Shown here: positions 10,402 to 21,578 of the stretch, one piece after another
How the letters are laid out: every line of letters begins with the position of its first letter
Position numbering within the stretch: position 1 is the first letter of the stretch
NCBI RefSeq assembly: GCF_000151665.1
Contig: NW_013171860.1
Location: 427,939-491,938 of the forward strand
Direction of reading: 5' to 3'
Length of the DNA stretch: 64,000 bases
Source of the DNA: Blastocystis hominis
Taxonomy: Eukaryota > Sar > Bigyra > Opalinata > Blastocystidae
Notes under the pieces: model-generated
The model's input: the letters and a program-made list of their open reading frames with translations, nothing else
The model's database searches: none
Told to the model about the DNA's origin: nothing
Translations under genes and position numbers: made by a program

Positions 10402-10922
10402 TTAAAAACGTTGACTCTGATAGCATTGTCGTAAGAAATTCAAAAAGACCATAACTACAATCACATGCTCTTTTAAAAACATACCTCCTTCCTCATAAGG
10501 TTGAGGTAGAAAATCTCCATAAGGCGCAAAAGTTGAGGGAGAATCAGAAGGTGATAAATTGGGAGAAGAAGAAGCGGAAAGAACAGGGGACGGGCTAACA
10601 GCTGGAGAACTCATGGTAGAAGATTCACTCAACATGGATTCTTCATGAATAACTGGACGAGAAGCGCTAATATTCTTGTAATGGATTTTTACATGCCGCC
10701 GCAAATGATCAGAACGGGCAGCAGTGTAAGAACAAAACTCACACTTGTAAGGTTTTTCCTTCGTATGAGTTCGCTCGTGACGTTTTAAGTGACCCGAGCG
10801 GATGGTTTTATAATGACAACCAGGAAATTTGCAACAGTAGTAGTAAACTTTCTTTGAACTGGAATTGCCTACAAAATTATTTTTAATATTCAAGGCATAC
10901 TAGGGATAACTTGGAGCTGCAT
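10402..10922 (-). CDS. C2H2 zinc-finger protein, putative transcription factor
   Basis: Three exons (10901-10922, 10485-10868, 10402-10454) give 152 aa beginning [14 protein letters not shown]. Two tandem C2H2 fingers occupy residues ~17-70: [21 protein letters not shown] and [19 protein letters not shown], joined by the classical THTKEKP linker. The helix residues ([16 protein letters not shown]) resemble Sp1/KLF and EGR-type DNA readers that prefer GC-rich sites. A Ser/Pro-rich low-complexity region follows (residues ~75-125). The last intron is 30 nt, in frame and stop-free, so a version that keeps it would also be translatable. The targets are unknown. Confidence 0.8.
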
Positions 10923-11387
10923 TTTATAAGCCTCAAACCAAGTTAATTTTTTTTGTGGAATTAAAAGTGGAAAGGAGAACTGGGGAGTTTTTAGTAATAA
11001 CATGATAACTATGAGATATTGTTACTACTCCAGTCTTCGTCATCGAGCGCATGATTAGCAATTTGAGGGACTTCTTGTGCTGTAGGAAATTCATTGCTGG
11101 TGCGCCGCTGAGCTCGAAAAGAACACTTTCAGAGATGACAAGAAATCTTTGCAGCGCCCAAATAAAGGAGAAATATGCTTATAGAATCAAAAAGAGAAGA
11201 GAAAAGCCGAAAATAAACTTGAAAAAACGATCCTAAACTGTTTGGTGGAAAATGATGGAGAACCTCTCTGTGTATCAATCGCTAATTTCTCACACTCATG
11301 TTCCATGATCTGTCCATTCTCCCGGGAGTGCGGGCATTTTATCCCTATATTTGTCGTACTCTGACAGGTCGTCTAAATCCTGGAAAT
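10923..11387 (+). other. Gap with one doubtful small ORF
   Basis: A 61-codon plus-strand ORF (11051-11236, very basic C-terminus) is the only coding candidate. It has no domain, no octamer (only TGTTTGGT after it) and no neighbour-like codon usage. The region should hold the promoters of the divergent zinc-finger and PPR-like genes. Confidence 0.35.
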
Positions 11388-12377
11388 ATGGGGAAGGTGG
11401 TTTGTTTCCGTTCATTTGTTTCAAGTCGGTTTAATATGACTATACCCAGGAGTTCTTTCCAACTCTCTTATCAGATTCCTCAAACGAGGTACAAATAGGG
11501 AATTGGTTTAAATTAGGTGTTTCTCTTCCATTCTAAAGCCCAAAAAGCTCGTGAAAGATATGTCTACGAGAGAGCTCATTGCTCTCTTCAATAACTCTTC
11601 CTCAAGTCGAATGGAGCTAGTAAAGGCCGGAGAACTCTTGTATCAGCAGCCCGAGCCTTTAACAGAGATGGTTATTCTAATGGTGTGATCTCATATAGGA
11701 GGTCAACACGATACTTCAGCGTTTAAGTCAAAGTCGCTTTCCTGATTTGGCACGGCGTATTGCAGGTCACTATTTGCACGAAGGCAAAGCGATTCATATG
11801 AGTCTAACCAAAACCCTTCTTCGTCTTTCCGCTGTTTTAAAAGATCGCGAGTTTTTTGTCCAAATTTGTAATTCGACGGTTCCGCACCTCCTTGATCCGG
11901 ATAGCGAGCTGTCCGGGACATTCATTCGCACACTATTCAGTATCTACGGACATGATGAGGGAATGCAGTACTTTTTGCAATGTAGTCCGCAAAACAAGCG
12001 ATACCAATACATTGTTCCCGAGATGCTATACGGTTTGCCATGATAATTCCATAGACTCACTTTCAGGCTTGTTTGAAATCGGCTATTTTGAGGAATGCAT
12101 TTCATTTTACGATGCCTTTTGCCTTGAACACGACTGGGAGCATGCGTTCGACATCCCCGCAGCACAAATTAACGACTACTTTTATAAACACCAACACCAG
12201 AAAATGTTCCAACACGCCCGAACGTTTGCCGCGGTGATCGGCTCGTATTTGGCGCTGAATGACTACGAGAAAGCCTATCAGCTGTACAAAGAGATGGACT
12301 TTTGGGGCGTGGTGCCTTTGAGAGAGACTTTTTACCACTTTATCGATGTGAAGGAGCGAATTGGGAGTGATGTGTAG
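11388..12377 (+). CDS. Second organellar helical-repeat (PPR-like) protein
   Basis: Four exons (11388-11488, 11517-11670, 11699-12032, 12067-12377) give 299 aa. The introns are 28-34 nt. An in-frame ATG at 11298 would add 30 residues. The N-terminus is basic and Ser-rich (MGKVVCFRSFVSSRFNM) and fits an organelle presequence. The remainder is helical-repeat-like, e.g. ARTFAAVIGSYLALNDYEKAYQLYKEMDFWGVVP, which has the PPR rhythm of A..Y..L...Y..A..L...M...G..P. The likely role is organellar RNA binding; the target is unknown. No 3' octamer follows before the next start codon at 12455. Confidence 0.55.
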
Positions 12378-12454
12378 TATGGAGAGCGAAATCGAGAGAA
12401 GGGAATCGAATCGATTCGAATACCAAACGGAATCACAACGGTTCAGTAGGAACG

Positions 12455-12941
12455 ATGGAGAGAATGAGAGCTAGAAAGGAGTATATCGAATCCCTCGCGT
12501 TTTGTCAGTATCTCGATCGATTCCTCCCCTTTGTGTATCAGCACAACAAACTTCGGTTTTCTCGCGAGATCCGAGAGAACCCGCTCGCTCAAACGATCGA
12601 CATCTCGCTTCGATTAACGCCTGTGAGCTATCAGCGACTTGAGTTATACCGAATCCTCAAAGAAATGCGTATGTGAAATAAAGAGAGAGGAGTGAGGTGC
12701 AGGGTCAAAGGAAAGAGCTGTGTGGTATCCTGCGTGCATGGTGGTGAAGACGGAGAAGAACGTGGAGGGTGTGATTCGATTGCTGACGGAGGATTTGTCG
12801 CCTTCGATCGAGTTTAAAATTATGGTAGGGCGAAAAGGAGGAAGGGATGAATGGAAGGATCACGATCGATTGCGAATAGAATGCGCGTCTGTGTACAATT
12901 GGATCGATATTCAAGACTGTATTTTGAAACAAATCGAATAA
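12455..12941 (+). CDS. Protein of unknown function (150 aa)
   Basis: Two exons (12455-12668 and 12703-12941) are separated by a 34-nt intron ending in CAG. The N-terminal half is helical and aromatic (FCQYLDRFLPFVYQHNKLRF), and the second half mixes beta-like and acidic segments. It ends TAA TAG just before TGTTTGTT, so the gene is well bounded. It lies tail-to-tail with the Era gene, with only 74 nt between the two stop codons. No family is recognised. Confidence 0.55.
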
Positions 12942-12946
12942 TAGTG

Positions 12947-12954
12947 TGTTTGTT
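12947..12954 (+). promoter_or_regulatory. TGTTTGTT 3'-end signal
   Basis: It lies 5 nt after the TAA of the 150-aa unknown gene. The T 5 nt upstream (12942) directly follows that TAA, so the 3'UTR would be 1 nt. Confidence 0.75.
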
Positions 12955-13015
12955 GATTATTATTAATAATAATATTATTACTTCTCCTACTTCTCTTACT
13001 TCTTCTTCTTCTTCT

Positions 13016-14251
13016 TCAACTCTTATCGATGCCCACTTGAATCATCACTCGGATTTGTCTCCCAAACAATTTGCTAATGTCGTCACTCGCTGCAAACTCC
13101 AGCTGACGGCGGATTTTCGATACGATCCGCTGCTGCGAGGGCGACTGGCAGAGAAGCTCCGCATCCAGAACCAACCCTCCATTAAGTTTCTTCCATCCTC
13201 GATGCACGACGATGAGTTCGTACGGGATTTCTTGGTTCAGGAAATGGAACACTTTCTCTCGGATGATTTCATTCGCTTGCTCTTCCTGGCTTCGATTTGT
13301 GATCACGCCTGGAGAAAAAAGCCATCTTCCTGGGCGCGCTTTTGCTTGCAACGTGCGCAAAATCTCTTTGATTCCTTGCCCTTTAAGCGCCGAGAGACTG
13401 ATGATCGAAGAGCCGTCGTCTTTGATTCCCAGCTGAATTTGAATTCAACAAAAAAATGCAAACGGAGGGGCGAAGAAGACTTGGAACCTCCTCAACGATC
13501 AGCTTTTTTCGCTCTTGAATGAGCGTGGCCGGCTTCATCAAGTCGCATTTATTGAGTGCTATGAGGATTTGCGCTTCGTTCTGCTGTGCCAACGCGACAG
13601 CTGTGTGAATCACTTCGCGACTGAGATAGGTGAGCGGAATCGACCCATCGATTAACTGCGTGGTAAGGGTGGAGACACAACACAAACGGTGAGATAGAGA
13701 TCCATTTTGGATAGAGTGTTCTTTGCAATTCCTGTGAGCTCCTTTTCTTCTTTGCTGCTTCCACTATCCGCTTAGAAACTCATACGTAAAGAATAAAAAC
13801 CTTTTCTGTAAAATTCCTGGAGTGTCGTGGAAGATTAGCTGTGTATCGCCTATCGTCTTCACACCCAAAATATCGAGCCGTGTTGTGTTCACTTTGTGAC
13901 TCACTGCCGAGACCTTTTTCCCAATCAGAGAGTTCATGAGCGTGCTCTTTCCAGAGTTGGGAGCGCCGCATAATCCAACTTCGAGAATTTTTGTGCTGTT
14001 CCATCTCTAGCAATTTACCATCTCTCCAATAAAACTACGTCTCCATCTAAAATCTCTCTCTCCGCAAGGAGATCTACTTCTTACTCCAATCAACACACCT
14101 CCCACTGTTTAACTTTCTGTCGTACAATAAATCGCTTGTTACCACTCTAATTCATAAACTCGCCGTTCTGGATCTACCGACTCGACAGAGCTCTGCGAAA
14201 TAATTGTTGTATTCTTCCTGTGCTATTTTCGAAACGACTCCAAAGGAACAT
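13016..14251 (-). CDS. ERAL1: Era-like GTPase of the organellar small ribosomal subunit (ERAL1)
   Basis: Seven exons (14178-14251, 14106-14146, 14039-14073, 13801-14006, 13688-13763, 13464-13655, 13016-13432) give 346 aa. The N-terminus (MFLWSRFENSTGRIQQLFRR) is basic, as for an organelle presequence. The GTPase motifs are G1 GAPNSGKST, G2 in KVNTTR, G3 DTPG, G4 NKCD and a G5-like SALKG. The C-terminal KH domain (SKIRRQLEFAASDDISKLFGRQIRV) binds the 3' end of 16S-like rRNA. ERA proteins chaperone assembly of the small ribosomal subunit. Its presence agrees with an organelle that keeps a genome and ribosomes. No octamer is seen in the 60 nt after its stop. Confidence 0.93.
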
Positions 14252-14394
14252 AACAATTATCTGATGTTTTTCGATTTGAAAGCATTTTTCCACAGCATTC
14301 CATTATTCAAACCAAACAGTAGTACGCTGTAAAGAACTTTTGTTCAATTCCAGAAATCGGACCTCTTTTTTGCTTTTCACAAACAATTCTTTAA

Positions 14395-15712
14395 ATGGAT
14401 CCTCTCGAGGCCCTCCGATCTGCGATCTCAAAAAAGAGGAAACTGGAGTGGAAGGACGGAAACATTTTCATTGATCAGCATGTGTTTCCTGGGAAGACAT
14501 ATACATGTATGAAGAAACCCCACTCGCACGACTCTCACAAAGAAGCGAAGGAAACATCTTATTACACCCTGGATTCTATTTTCTTCTTCTGGAAGACGTT
14601 TTCACAAGATAGCACCATGGAGCAAGGTAACTATGCGCTGTTGTGCGTAGATAACAATGTGGATGCTGTGAGTTTGTCACAACATGACGCATTGTTGAAC
14701 TACTTGAATGGAACAAAAGATACTTGCACATATATGGATACCTCTGCTTCCTTTCGGTATGTGAAGCCCCAGTTTGCTGCTGCTCTCGCAAAACCGACTG
14801 GAGAGAAGAGCGAAGGGGACGCTTCCTCTCAGGGCGTCAACAACATCCAAGCGTACAAACGAATCCGAACCATTCTCGGCAACGAAAAGCTATACGAGAC
14901 TCGTTCGAAGATAATCAATCTGAACGGCCGAACCAAATTCACAGAAGCAGTAATCCGCTCTTTTTTTAATATATTCTCACCTGCAGATCCGCATGCTTTC
15001 GCGCGAAGAAAAATCCTCCGCCCCTCACAGCAGCGAGGACTGGCGGAACCGAATGCGTGCGATTTGCTAGAGCGGACGTAACGACTAGGCGAGAACGTGG
15101 GCATCATCAACACGGAAGAAGGTTTCTTGTCGCACGACGGACCGGGCATGGAAGACAGCTACGCGAACGATGCGATCATCGTCGTGGCTCCTTCCGTCGG
15201 CGACAATGTGATCACCATGTTCAACGTGCAGCGATTCTTAGAGAACGGCGAGTACGTCTCCAGCGAGTCCATTCGGAAGGTACCCCATTTCCCCGGTTTC
15301 CACGTAGAAATCGCCGTTGAAACCGCAGGAAATCGAGATAACGCACACGATCAACGGCCGAGCGATGCGGTTCCGCTTTATCGACAACCCGACGACCCTC
15401 ACCGCGCAGGAGTGGAAGCGCGTCGTCTGCGTGATGGCAGGGAACCAGGCGTGGCAGTTTCGCGGATGGGGATTTTCGAGTCCCGCGGTTTTGTTTAGCA
15501 ATAGTGGGGGTGCAGGAGCGATGTGAGGAATAGTTCTCGGCGTGTTTTTCTGGTTCAGCGAGATCACGCTGCCTGCACTGATTCGCGGACTGAATGTGAA
15601 GGTGGTGTCGATTAATCGCGACTTGAGGAACATGGATTTGGTGGCGTGCGAGCAGTTCTGGGATATGATCGAGAAGGAGATTAAGACGCGGAAGACGAAT
15701 CTACTAAAGTGA
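14395..15712 (+). CDS. CDC73: Paf1-complex subunit Cdc73 (parafibromin)
   Basis: Five exons (14395-14949, 14987-15056, 15089-15279, 15308-15503, 15534-15712) give 396 aa. The N-terminus MDPLEALRSAI and the later YYTLDSI block are classic Cdc73. The C-terminal Ras-like domain reads IIVVAPSVGDNVITMFNVQRFLENG, then TAQEWKRVVCVMAGNQAWQFRGW, and ends near FWDMIEKEI. The protein links elongating RNA polymerase II to histone modification and 3'-end formation. The latter is notable here because the host uses an unusual 3'-end system. TGA at 15710-15712 is followed by the octamer after 5 nt. The promoter is shared divergently with Era (143 nt between the start codons). Confidence 0.93.
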
Positions 15713-15717
15713 AGGGC

Positions 15718-15725
15718 TGTTTGTT
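15718..15725 (+). promoter_or_regulatory. TGTTTGTT 3'-end signal of CDC73
   Basis: It begins 6 nt after the last base of the stop codon. The predicted cleavage base is 15713, the first base after the stop. Confidence 0.75.
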
Positions 15726-15826
15726 TTGGTGTTTGTTTCAAAAGTAAGGAATCGTGCGCATAAAAAAAAAGGAGAATGGGCTTTTTCCTGTCTAAGAAAT
15801 GGAAAGAAGAAAAAGAAAAAGGGAGT

Positions 15827-15898
15827 GGCCTTGTGGTCTAGTGGTATGATTCTCGCTTTGGGTGCGAGAGGTCCGGAGTTCGATTCCCCGCTGGGCCC
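15827..15898 (+). tRNA. tRNA-Pro (anticodon UGG)
   Basis: A 72-nt cloverleaf can be drawn. The acceptor GGCCTTG pairs (one G-T, one mismatch) with CTGGGCC. The D arm contains TAGTGGTATGA, the anticodon stem CTCGC/GCGAG closes the loop TTTGGGT with TGG at 15859-15861, and the T loop is TTCGATT. The 3' CCA is not encoded. The A box (TGGTCTAGTGG) and B box (GGTCCGGAGTTCGATTCC-like) are present. A T6 run follows at once. The T stem has one A-C mismatch. Confidence 0.9.
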
Positions 15899-15904
15899 TT
15901 TTTT
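15899..15904 (+). terminator. RNA polymerase III terminator of tRNA-Pro
   Basis: The run TTTTTT directly follows the discriminator base. Confidence 0.8.
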
Positions 15905-16087
15905 CCTTTTTGTCCGCCATGATTTGCCCATAACCGCGATTCTGGCACTCAGAAGGAAAAACAACAAACTCTCATTGTTCTTGTCAAACTCTAGTTTTGC
16001 AAAGTAGGCTTCATTCAAATGGGTTGGGGATGTCGTGCCGTCTATTGTTTTTGGAGGGTTCGGAGTTCTCACTCTGCGTAGGTTAGA

Positions 16088-16562
16088 ATGAGTCCTTCTC
16101 GCAAGATCAAGATTGTTAAGAAGCGAACTGTCTCTTTCCCCCGTTTCCAGGCGGATAAGTTCAAGAGAATGAATGTAGGCTTGTGCGAAGAGTGTGCCTG
16201 ATTCCTGTTGTAGCAGCACTGGAGAAAGCCCAAGGGTATTGATGGACGCTGCAGACGCCGCTTCCGTGGTGCCACTCTGATGCCCAACATTGGTTACGGA
16301 TCGGATGCCCGCACCCGCAACATGCTCCCCTGCGGACTGTACAAGTTCACCGTGAGCAACGTGAAGGACCTGGAGCTTCTGATGATGCACAACGAGAAGT
16401 ACTGCGCTGAGATCGCTCACAGCGTGTCTTCCCGCAAGCGCATGGAGATTGTCAAGCGTGCTAAGGAGCTGTCTATCCGTGTGATCAATGCAAAGTGAGT
16501 AAAGTGTCGGTGCGTTGATTTGTAGGGCCCGCATCGCGAAGGTGGAGTCGGAGGCGAACTAA
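16088..16562 (+). CDS. RPL32: Large-subunit ribosomal protein eL32
   Basis: Three exons (16088-16174, 16214-16494, 16526-16562) give 134 aa, the normal length. The signature blocks are present: [21 protein letters not shown], then [35 protein letters not shown] and [21 protein letters not shown]. It is a core protein of the cytosolic 60S subunit. Codons are strongly biased to GC at third positions, as expected for a highly expressed gene. The octamer lies 30 nt after the TAA, and the oppositely oriented glycosyltransferase ends just beyond it. Confidence 0.96.
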
Positions 16563-16592
16563 ACTTCTGGTGAAGAGTTTTGACAATGCGTG

Positions 16593-16600
16593 TGTTTGTT
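16593..16600 (+). promoter_or_regulatory. TGTTTGTT 3'-end signal of RPL32
   Basis: It ends 1 nt before the stop codon of the convergent glycosyltransferase (16602-16604), so the two 3' ends interlock. Confidence 0.75.
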
Positions 16601-16601
16601 C

Positions 16602-18238
16602 TCAAATACCCAACTGGAAGAAGTTCATCGATATCGAGTGGATTCGAATCACGCGCTCGTCCTTCAGACTCTCCAGACTCTCCAGCTTCTCCACCAGCTG
16701 CGTGTGCATCAGCGGCTTGGCGTTGATCTCCAAGCAGCGAATATTGCCGGTGAATTCGGCCAGAACGAGACGACAATCGCCCTCCACCCGCTTCAAATAG
16801 ATGGTCGGCGCGTTGCGGAAGTCGCGCTTCACCACCTCGGGAACGTGCTTGTTGTAGAAGAACATGTGCTCCTTCACGGGCAGCGTAGCCCTCCGAATGA
16901 GCGAGAGATGACATCGGAAAGGCTGATGTCCGCAGAGATTGCAGAACGTCTCGGCACGTCCGCGATTTTCGCAGGGGAACACGGGGAGAACGAGATGGCG
17001 ATTCATGGCGTTGGCCGTGTGGATGAAGAGCTCCAGCGGGACCTCGCTTTGTGTGTCTGTGTGCCAAGAGAGCCGTTCCACCTACCCGGATAGTGCTCCA
17101 ACACTAAATATTACGCGGTGAGACTCGAGTATTCGCCATTGAAATCGAAGGGATACAATCCCGTCTCGCGCAATCGATACATTTTGTTCTCGAAATGCAT
17201 CACGAAGTTGTTATGCGCCATAACAACACTCGAGTCTACTCCGTTCACCTCGCTTCTCTCGTCCTACTGTGCGGTCCCCAGCCGAACTGATGCATTTCGA
17301 AGTAGATGCTTCCGCGATTATACAGCATCGGCTCGAACAGCAAGCTCTTCAATTCGGGCACCAGATGGTTGTCGACCACTTCCACCAACGCGGTTTGGTC
17401 GTGGATGTTCCGCTCCTTCATTTTGTTCAGTGTGAGCTCAATCGTGAGCCGGCTTCGATCCGTGGCTCGCCAATACACAAAACCCGAACAAATCGTCGCG
17501 TCTTTCTGTGCAATGAAGTCGAATTCCTCGTCGGTCGGAACGTATTTGAACGGGTTTTGGAAAATCACGACGTCCGAATCGAAGAACAAGCAATTGACGC
17601 CCATGTTGAGCACTTTCTGCACTGCGATCAGTTTGAGGGCGGTGAGCTGATTGAAGGCGTACCCGTCATACACGCTCGGTGTATCGCCTCCAGATTGGTA
17701 GTTCACACTCGAAACCAAAGCGACAGGAAAGCCCTGCTGCTCTAGGACATCGTAGGCGTGTTGGTTCAGAGCTACAACAAAAAAATTACGGAAGCGCCAT
17801 AATCGGCTCGTAGTGTAACAGACATAAAACGCATTCAAATACGCATAGTCTGTTGCTGTGATTAATACACGATTATTCCTTTGTAGCATATTCACCATGT
17901 CTTCGACCTGGTTGATATGCCTCAATTTGCGTTCTGTACGTAGTCCCAAGGGATTGCTTTCCGAATAGGTAGCTATACTCGATTCTAGACTGAATTATTT
18001 ACACTCCGGATCGTGGGAACGAAGGTTTCGGATCTGATGATAAAGCTCATCGTTCTTCATGGGCGAATCTCCATTCATTTCAACATTACTTGTTTGGAAA
18101 CCCCAATTGACTACTGGGTCTGACTAAAAATAAAAAGCAAAGTTAAGAGATTACATTCGAGGTAGTGAAACGGTCCTCTGCTACTGCAAACCTTGTACAG
18201 GCAACTAGAAGAACAAGAACGACTGCAACACTATTCAT
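16602..18238 (-). CDS. Secreted/Golgi glycosyltransferase, GT77-like nucleotide-diphospho-sugar transferase
   Basis: Six exons (18155-18238, 18021-18123, 17268-17984, 17125-17235, 17086-17103, 16602-17056) give 495 aa in one frame. The N-terminus MNSVAVVLVLLVACTRFAVA is a signal peptide or anchor. The catalytic domain has YLNAFYVCYTTSRLW, LNQHAYDVL, the metal-binding DxD in CLFFDSDVVIFQNPF and VMAHNNFVMHF, as in the Nucleotid_trans family (plant RGXT and related enzymes). The donor and acceptor sugars cannot be told. The C-terminal part has two CxxC pairs. The fourth intron is only 21 nt and the exon after it 18 nt; both are needed to avoid an in-frame TAA, so this stretch is the least sure. 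Confidence 0.75.
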
Positions 18239-18364
18239 GAAAAATGATAAATCATCAAATAACTATGAGGGAGTTTCAGTTCAAGCCGTTTCAAATAAAT
18301 AAGTAAGAATAATCTCGATTTCTGTTCTGTGAAATAGAGTATCGTAATAACTGTAGCTATATCC

Positions 18365-21300
18365 ATGGTAGGGTTGATGATTATTTTAAATAAACTGTAG
18401 AACGTCGATATCCAGGTACTTCGTGCTTTAGTCGTTTTACGTTGGTAGTTATCAATCTTACAGAAGAGCGATCGTGTGAAGTGCATCGACTATCACCCTA
18501 CCGAGCCTTGGGTGTTGCTTTGCCTTTTTTCGGGCAAGGTTATTGTGTATGATACAGAGAAGAAGGAAATTCGCAACCACTTTGAGCCGAGCTATCAGCC
18601 AGTGCGTTGTGGCCGTTTTATTGCGAGAAAGCAGTGGGTGGTGTTTGGATGTGATGATTTGAATGTGCGTGTTTACAACTATAATACAGGAGAAAAAGTT
18701 GCTGTGTTTTTGTTGAATTGATTGTAGGTGAAGCAGTGGAAAGGCCACGACGATTTCATCCGCGGACTCGACGTGCACGAGACCCTTCCCTACATCTTAA
18801 CGTGCGGAGACGACATGCTGATCAAGATGTGGGATTGGGACCACGATTTCCAAATGGTGCGCGTAAGTCTTGACTCTACTCTCTGATCGCAGCGCTTCGA
18901 GGGCCATTCCTACTATATCATGGCAGTCAAATTCAATCCCAAGGACAACAACTACTTCGCGTCCGTTTCTCTCGACCGCACCATCCGGGTTTCCCCTTTT
19001 CCCCTTCCCTGAGTGGTAGATGTGGTCGATCAGCAACTCGCGTCCGTACTACTCGATGGAGGGCCATTCGAAGGGCGTGAATTGCCTGGACTTCTACCCC
19101 GGAAACGACAAACCGTACCTAGCCACCGGCAGCGACGACTGCGTTCCTTTTCTCTTTCTCTCTTTCTACCCTCTAGACCGTGAAGATCTGGGACTACCAG
19201 ACCAAGACGTGCATCCAGACGCTCTCTGGCCACGAGGACAACCTCACCGCGGTGAAGTTCCACCCGCGCCTGCCGTATTTGCTGAGCAGCGGCGAGGACA
19301 ACAAGGTCATCATCTTCCACAGCGGCACCTACCGTCGCGAGCGCGTGATTCTGCAGCCCTCGCTGGACCGTGCGTGGAGCATCGGCCTGAGCAGCCACAA
19401 CAACCACGTGGTGCTAGGCTACGACGAGGGCTACTGCGTCTACACGATGGGCCGAGCCAGTCCCGCGGTGAGCATGGACGCGCAGGGCCGCGTGGTGTGG
19501 AGCGTGCGGCAGGAGATGTGGCAGAGCGTGGTGGACGGGAAGCAGCTGGACGCGTCGAGCGTGCTGAAGGGGCAGGAAGTGGCGGTGGCGACGAAGTCGC
19601 TGGGGCGGTGCGACGTGACGCCGTCGGTTGTGAGCCACAGCAGCACGGGGCGGTTCTTGGCGGTGGTGGGAGAGGGCGAGTACGTGGTGTACACGAGCCG
19701 CCAGCTGCGCAGCAAGGCGTACGGCGAGGGCATTAACTTCGTGTGGCGGCCGGGGAGCAACGACTACTGCGTGCAGATCGTGCGGCTAGCGGCGAGGGAT
19801 GAGCGGTAGAACGAGAACACGCTGCGATTGTACTCCGAGTTCAAGGAGGCGCGCGTGCTGCAGATGGCCTCGCGCATCACCGGGCTCTGGGGCGGCGCCT
19901 GCCTGGCCGTGGGCTGCAACGGCGAGTTCGTGGCGTTCTACGACTGGGCGACCGGGCAGCTGGTGCAGCGCGTGGACGGGAACATCCGCGGACTCAGCTG
20001 GAGCGACGACGGGCAGTTCGTGGCGCTGCACTCGGCGCAGGCGTCCTATCTGCTGGAGTTCCACGCGGACCGCATGGCGGCGCATCTGGGGGAGAGCGCG
20101 GCGGGCGTGGAGGGCTGCCTGGAGGTGCTGAGCGAGCTGGACGGGAGCGAGCAGAGCGGCGTGTGGTACAAGCACGCCTATCTGTTCGTGAGCCAGAACA
20201 AGCTGCAGCTGGTGCGCGGCGAGCACACCGAGAAGCTCGCGTTCGTGCCTTCCCAGCGGTTTCTGCTGCGCTACATCCCCTCCATGGACCTCGTTTTCTT
20301 CGCGGACGCGCGCTGCGCGCTCTTCGGCTACTCGCTCGACCACGCGCTCCTCGACTACGAGTGCGCCGTCGTCGACCAGGACTTCGAGCTGGCCAACCAG
20401 CTCCTCCCCGCGGTGTCCCCCGCGCAGTACGACCGCGTGGCGCGCTTCCTGGACGTGCAGGGCTTCCCCGAGAGCGCCGTGCTGCTCGCGCAGGACCCCG
20501 ATCTCCGCTTCGAGCTCAACCTCCAGCTCGGCAACAGCGAGGTTTGTGCGTTTTCTCTTCGGTGACGTCCAGGCTTGCCGCGACCTGCTCGCCTCCACGC
20601 TGGCGGATCGCGACCGCACGGACACGTACAATCCGCAGCGCTGGCGCCGCCTGGCCGAGCTGTACATCGCGCAGGGCCGCATCGACATGGCCGAAACCTG
20701 CGCGCAGCACGCCGGTGACCTCGCGTTCTCCCTCCTCCTCCTCTCCTGCCTCGGCGATCGCGCCGGGTTGCGCGCGTTGGCCGAGGCCGCGCAGCGCGGC
20801 GGGCAGCTCAACGTCGCGTTCCTGGCGCTGTATCTGGCGGGAGACGCCATGGCGTGCCTGAAGCTGCTGCAGGAGGAGGGCAAGCTGCCCGAGGCGGCGT
20901 TCTTCTCGCTGTCGTACGTGCCGTCGCAGGCGCACGCGGCGTTCACGCTGTGGCGCGAGAAGCTGCGCGCGGAGAAGCACATCGCGGCGGAGCTGCTGGC
21001 GGATCCGGCGATGTACGGGTCGTTCTTTGCGGGGCTGGAGAAGGCGCTGGCGCTGGAGAAGGCGCTGGAGCCGCTGCGGAGAATGAACGTGGCGGCGGAG
21101 GAGTACGCGAAGTACCGCGAAATGATCGAGGGAGAAGGACTGCACTTGAAGGATCTGCGAGTTGTGAAGGAGGAGGAGGAAGAGGAGGAGGACCAGGAGG
21201 AAGAGGAGAAGAAGGAGGCAAAGAAGGACGGGAAGGGAGAGGAAACGGTGGAAACGACGAACCAAGAGGGTGAAGGAGAAATGGGAAAATTGAACCAAGA

Positions 21301-21565
21301 AGAACAAAATGCTGAGGGTGAAGTGCAAGAGGCTGAGGGTGAAGCTGAAGAAGCTGAAGAAGCTGAGGAAGCTGAAGAAGCTGAAGAAGCTGAAGAGACG
21401 TTGGATAATGAGGAAAAAGAGGGGAATTTTGGACAAATGAGTTCACCGAATATAGACGAAGAGTTTGGGGAGCTGCTGGAGGGAGACACGCTGCCGCAGG
21501 AAGGGGACGAGGGGGAAGAAGGAGATATCGATATAGAGGACCTCGAAAGAGAGTGGAGTCAGTGA
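18365..21565 (+). CDS. COPB2: Coatomer subunit beta' (beta'-COP)
   Basis: Nine exons (18365-18367, 18401-18415, 18449-18697, 18728-18862, 18893-18988, 19020-19142, 19177-19779, 19810-20541, 20573-21565) give 982 aa. The first coding exon is only the ATG and the second only five codons. The N-terminal WD40 propeller carries the family sequences SDRVKCIDYHPTEPW, ILTCGDDMLIKMWDWD, SLDRTIR and TVKIWDYQTKTCIQTL. A second propeller follows, then an alpha-solenoid (LELNLQLGNSEACRD, LPEAAFFSLSYVPSQ). beta'-COP is part of the COPI cage for Golgi-to-ER traffic and reads KKxx signals. The tail from about residue 860 is an acidic E/A repeat, then DIDIEDLEREW. The octamer lies 14 nt after the TGA. Confidence 0.96.
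21171..21420 (+). repeat. Acidic low-complexity repeat in the beta'-COP tail
   Basis: A GAGGARGAR run is followed by about nine copies of a 9-nt GCTGARGAR-type unit encoding AEE. The unit repeats are near-perfect at 21340-21395, so slippage may vary the length. Confidence 0.8.
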
Positions 21566-21578
21566 GTTTTGAGTGTTT

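Noticed and set aside
12851..13522. Plus-strand ORF of 223 codons over the Era gene
   Set aside because: The minus strand gives a complete Era protein with GTPase and KH motifs over the same bases; the plus ORF has a poly-Ser artefact and no motif.
19786..21489. Minus-strand ORF of 567 codons opposite COPB2
   Set aside because: It is a serine-rich shadow of the acidic tail and GC-rich codons of beta'-COP.
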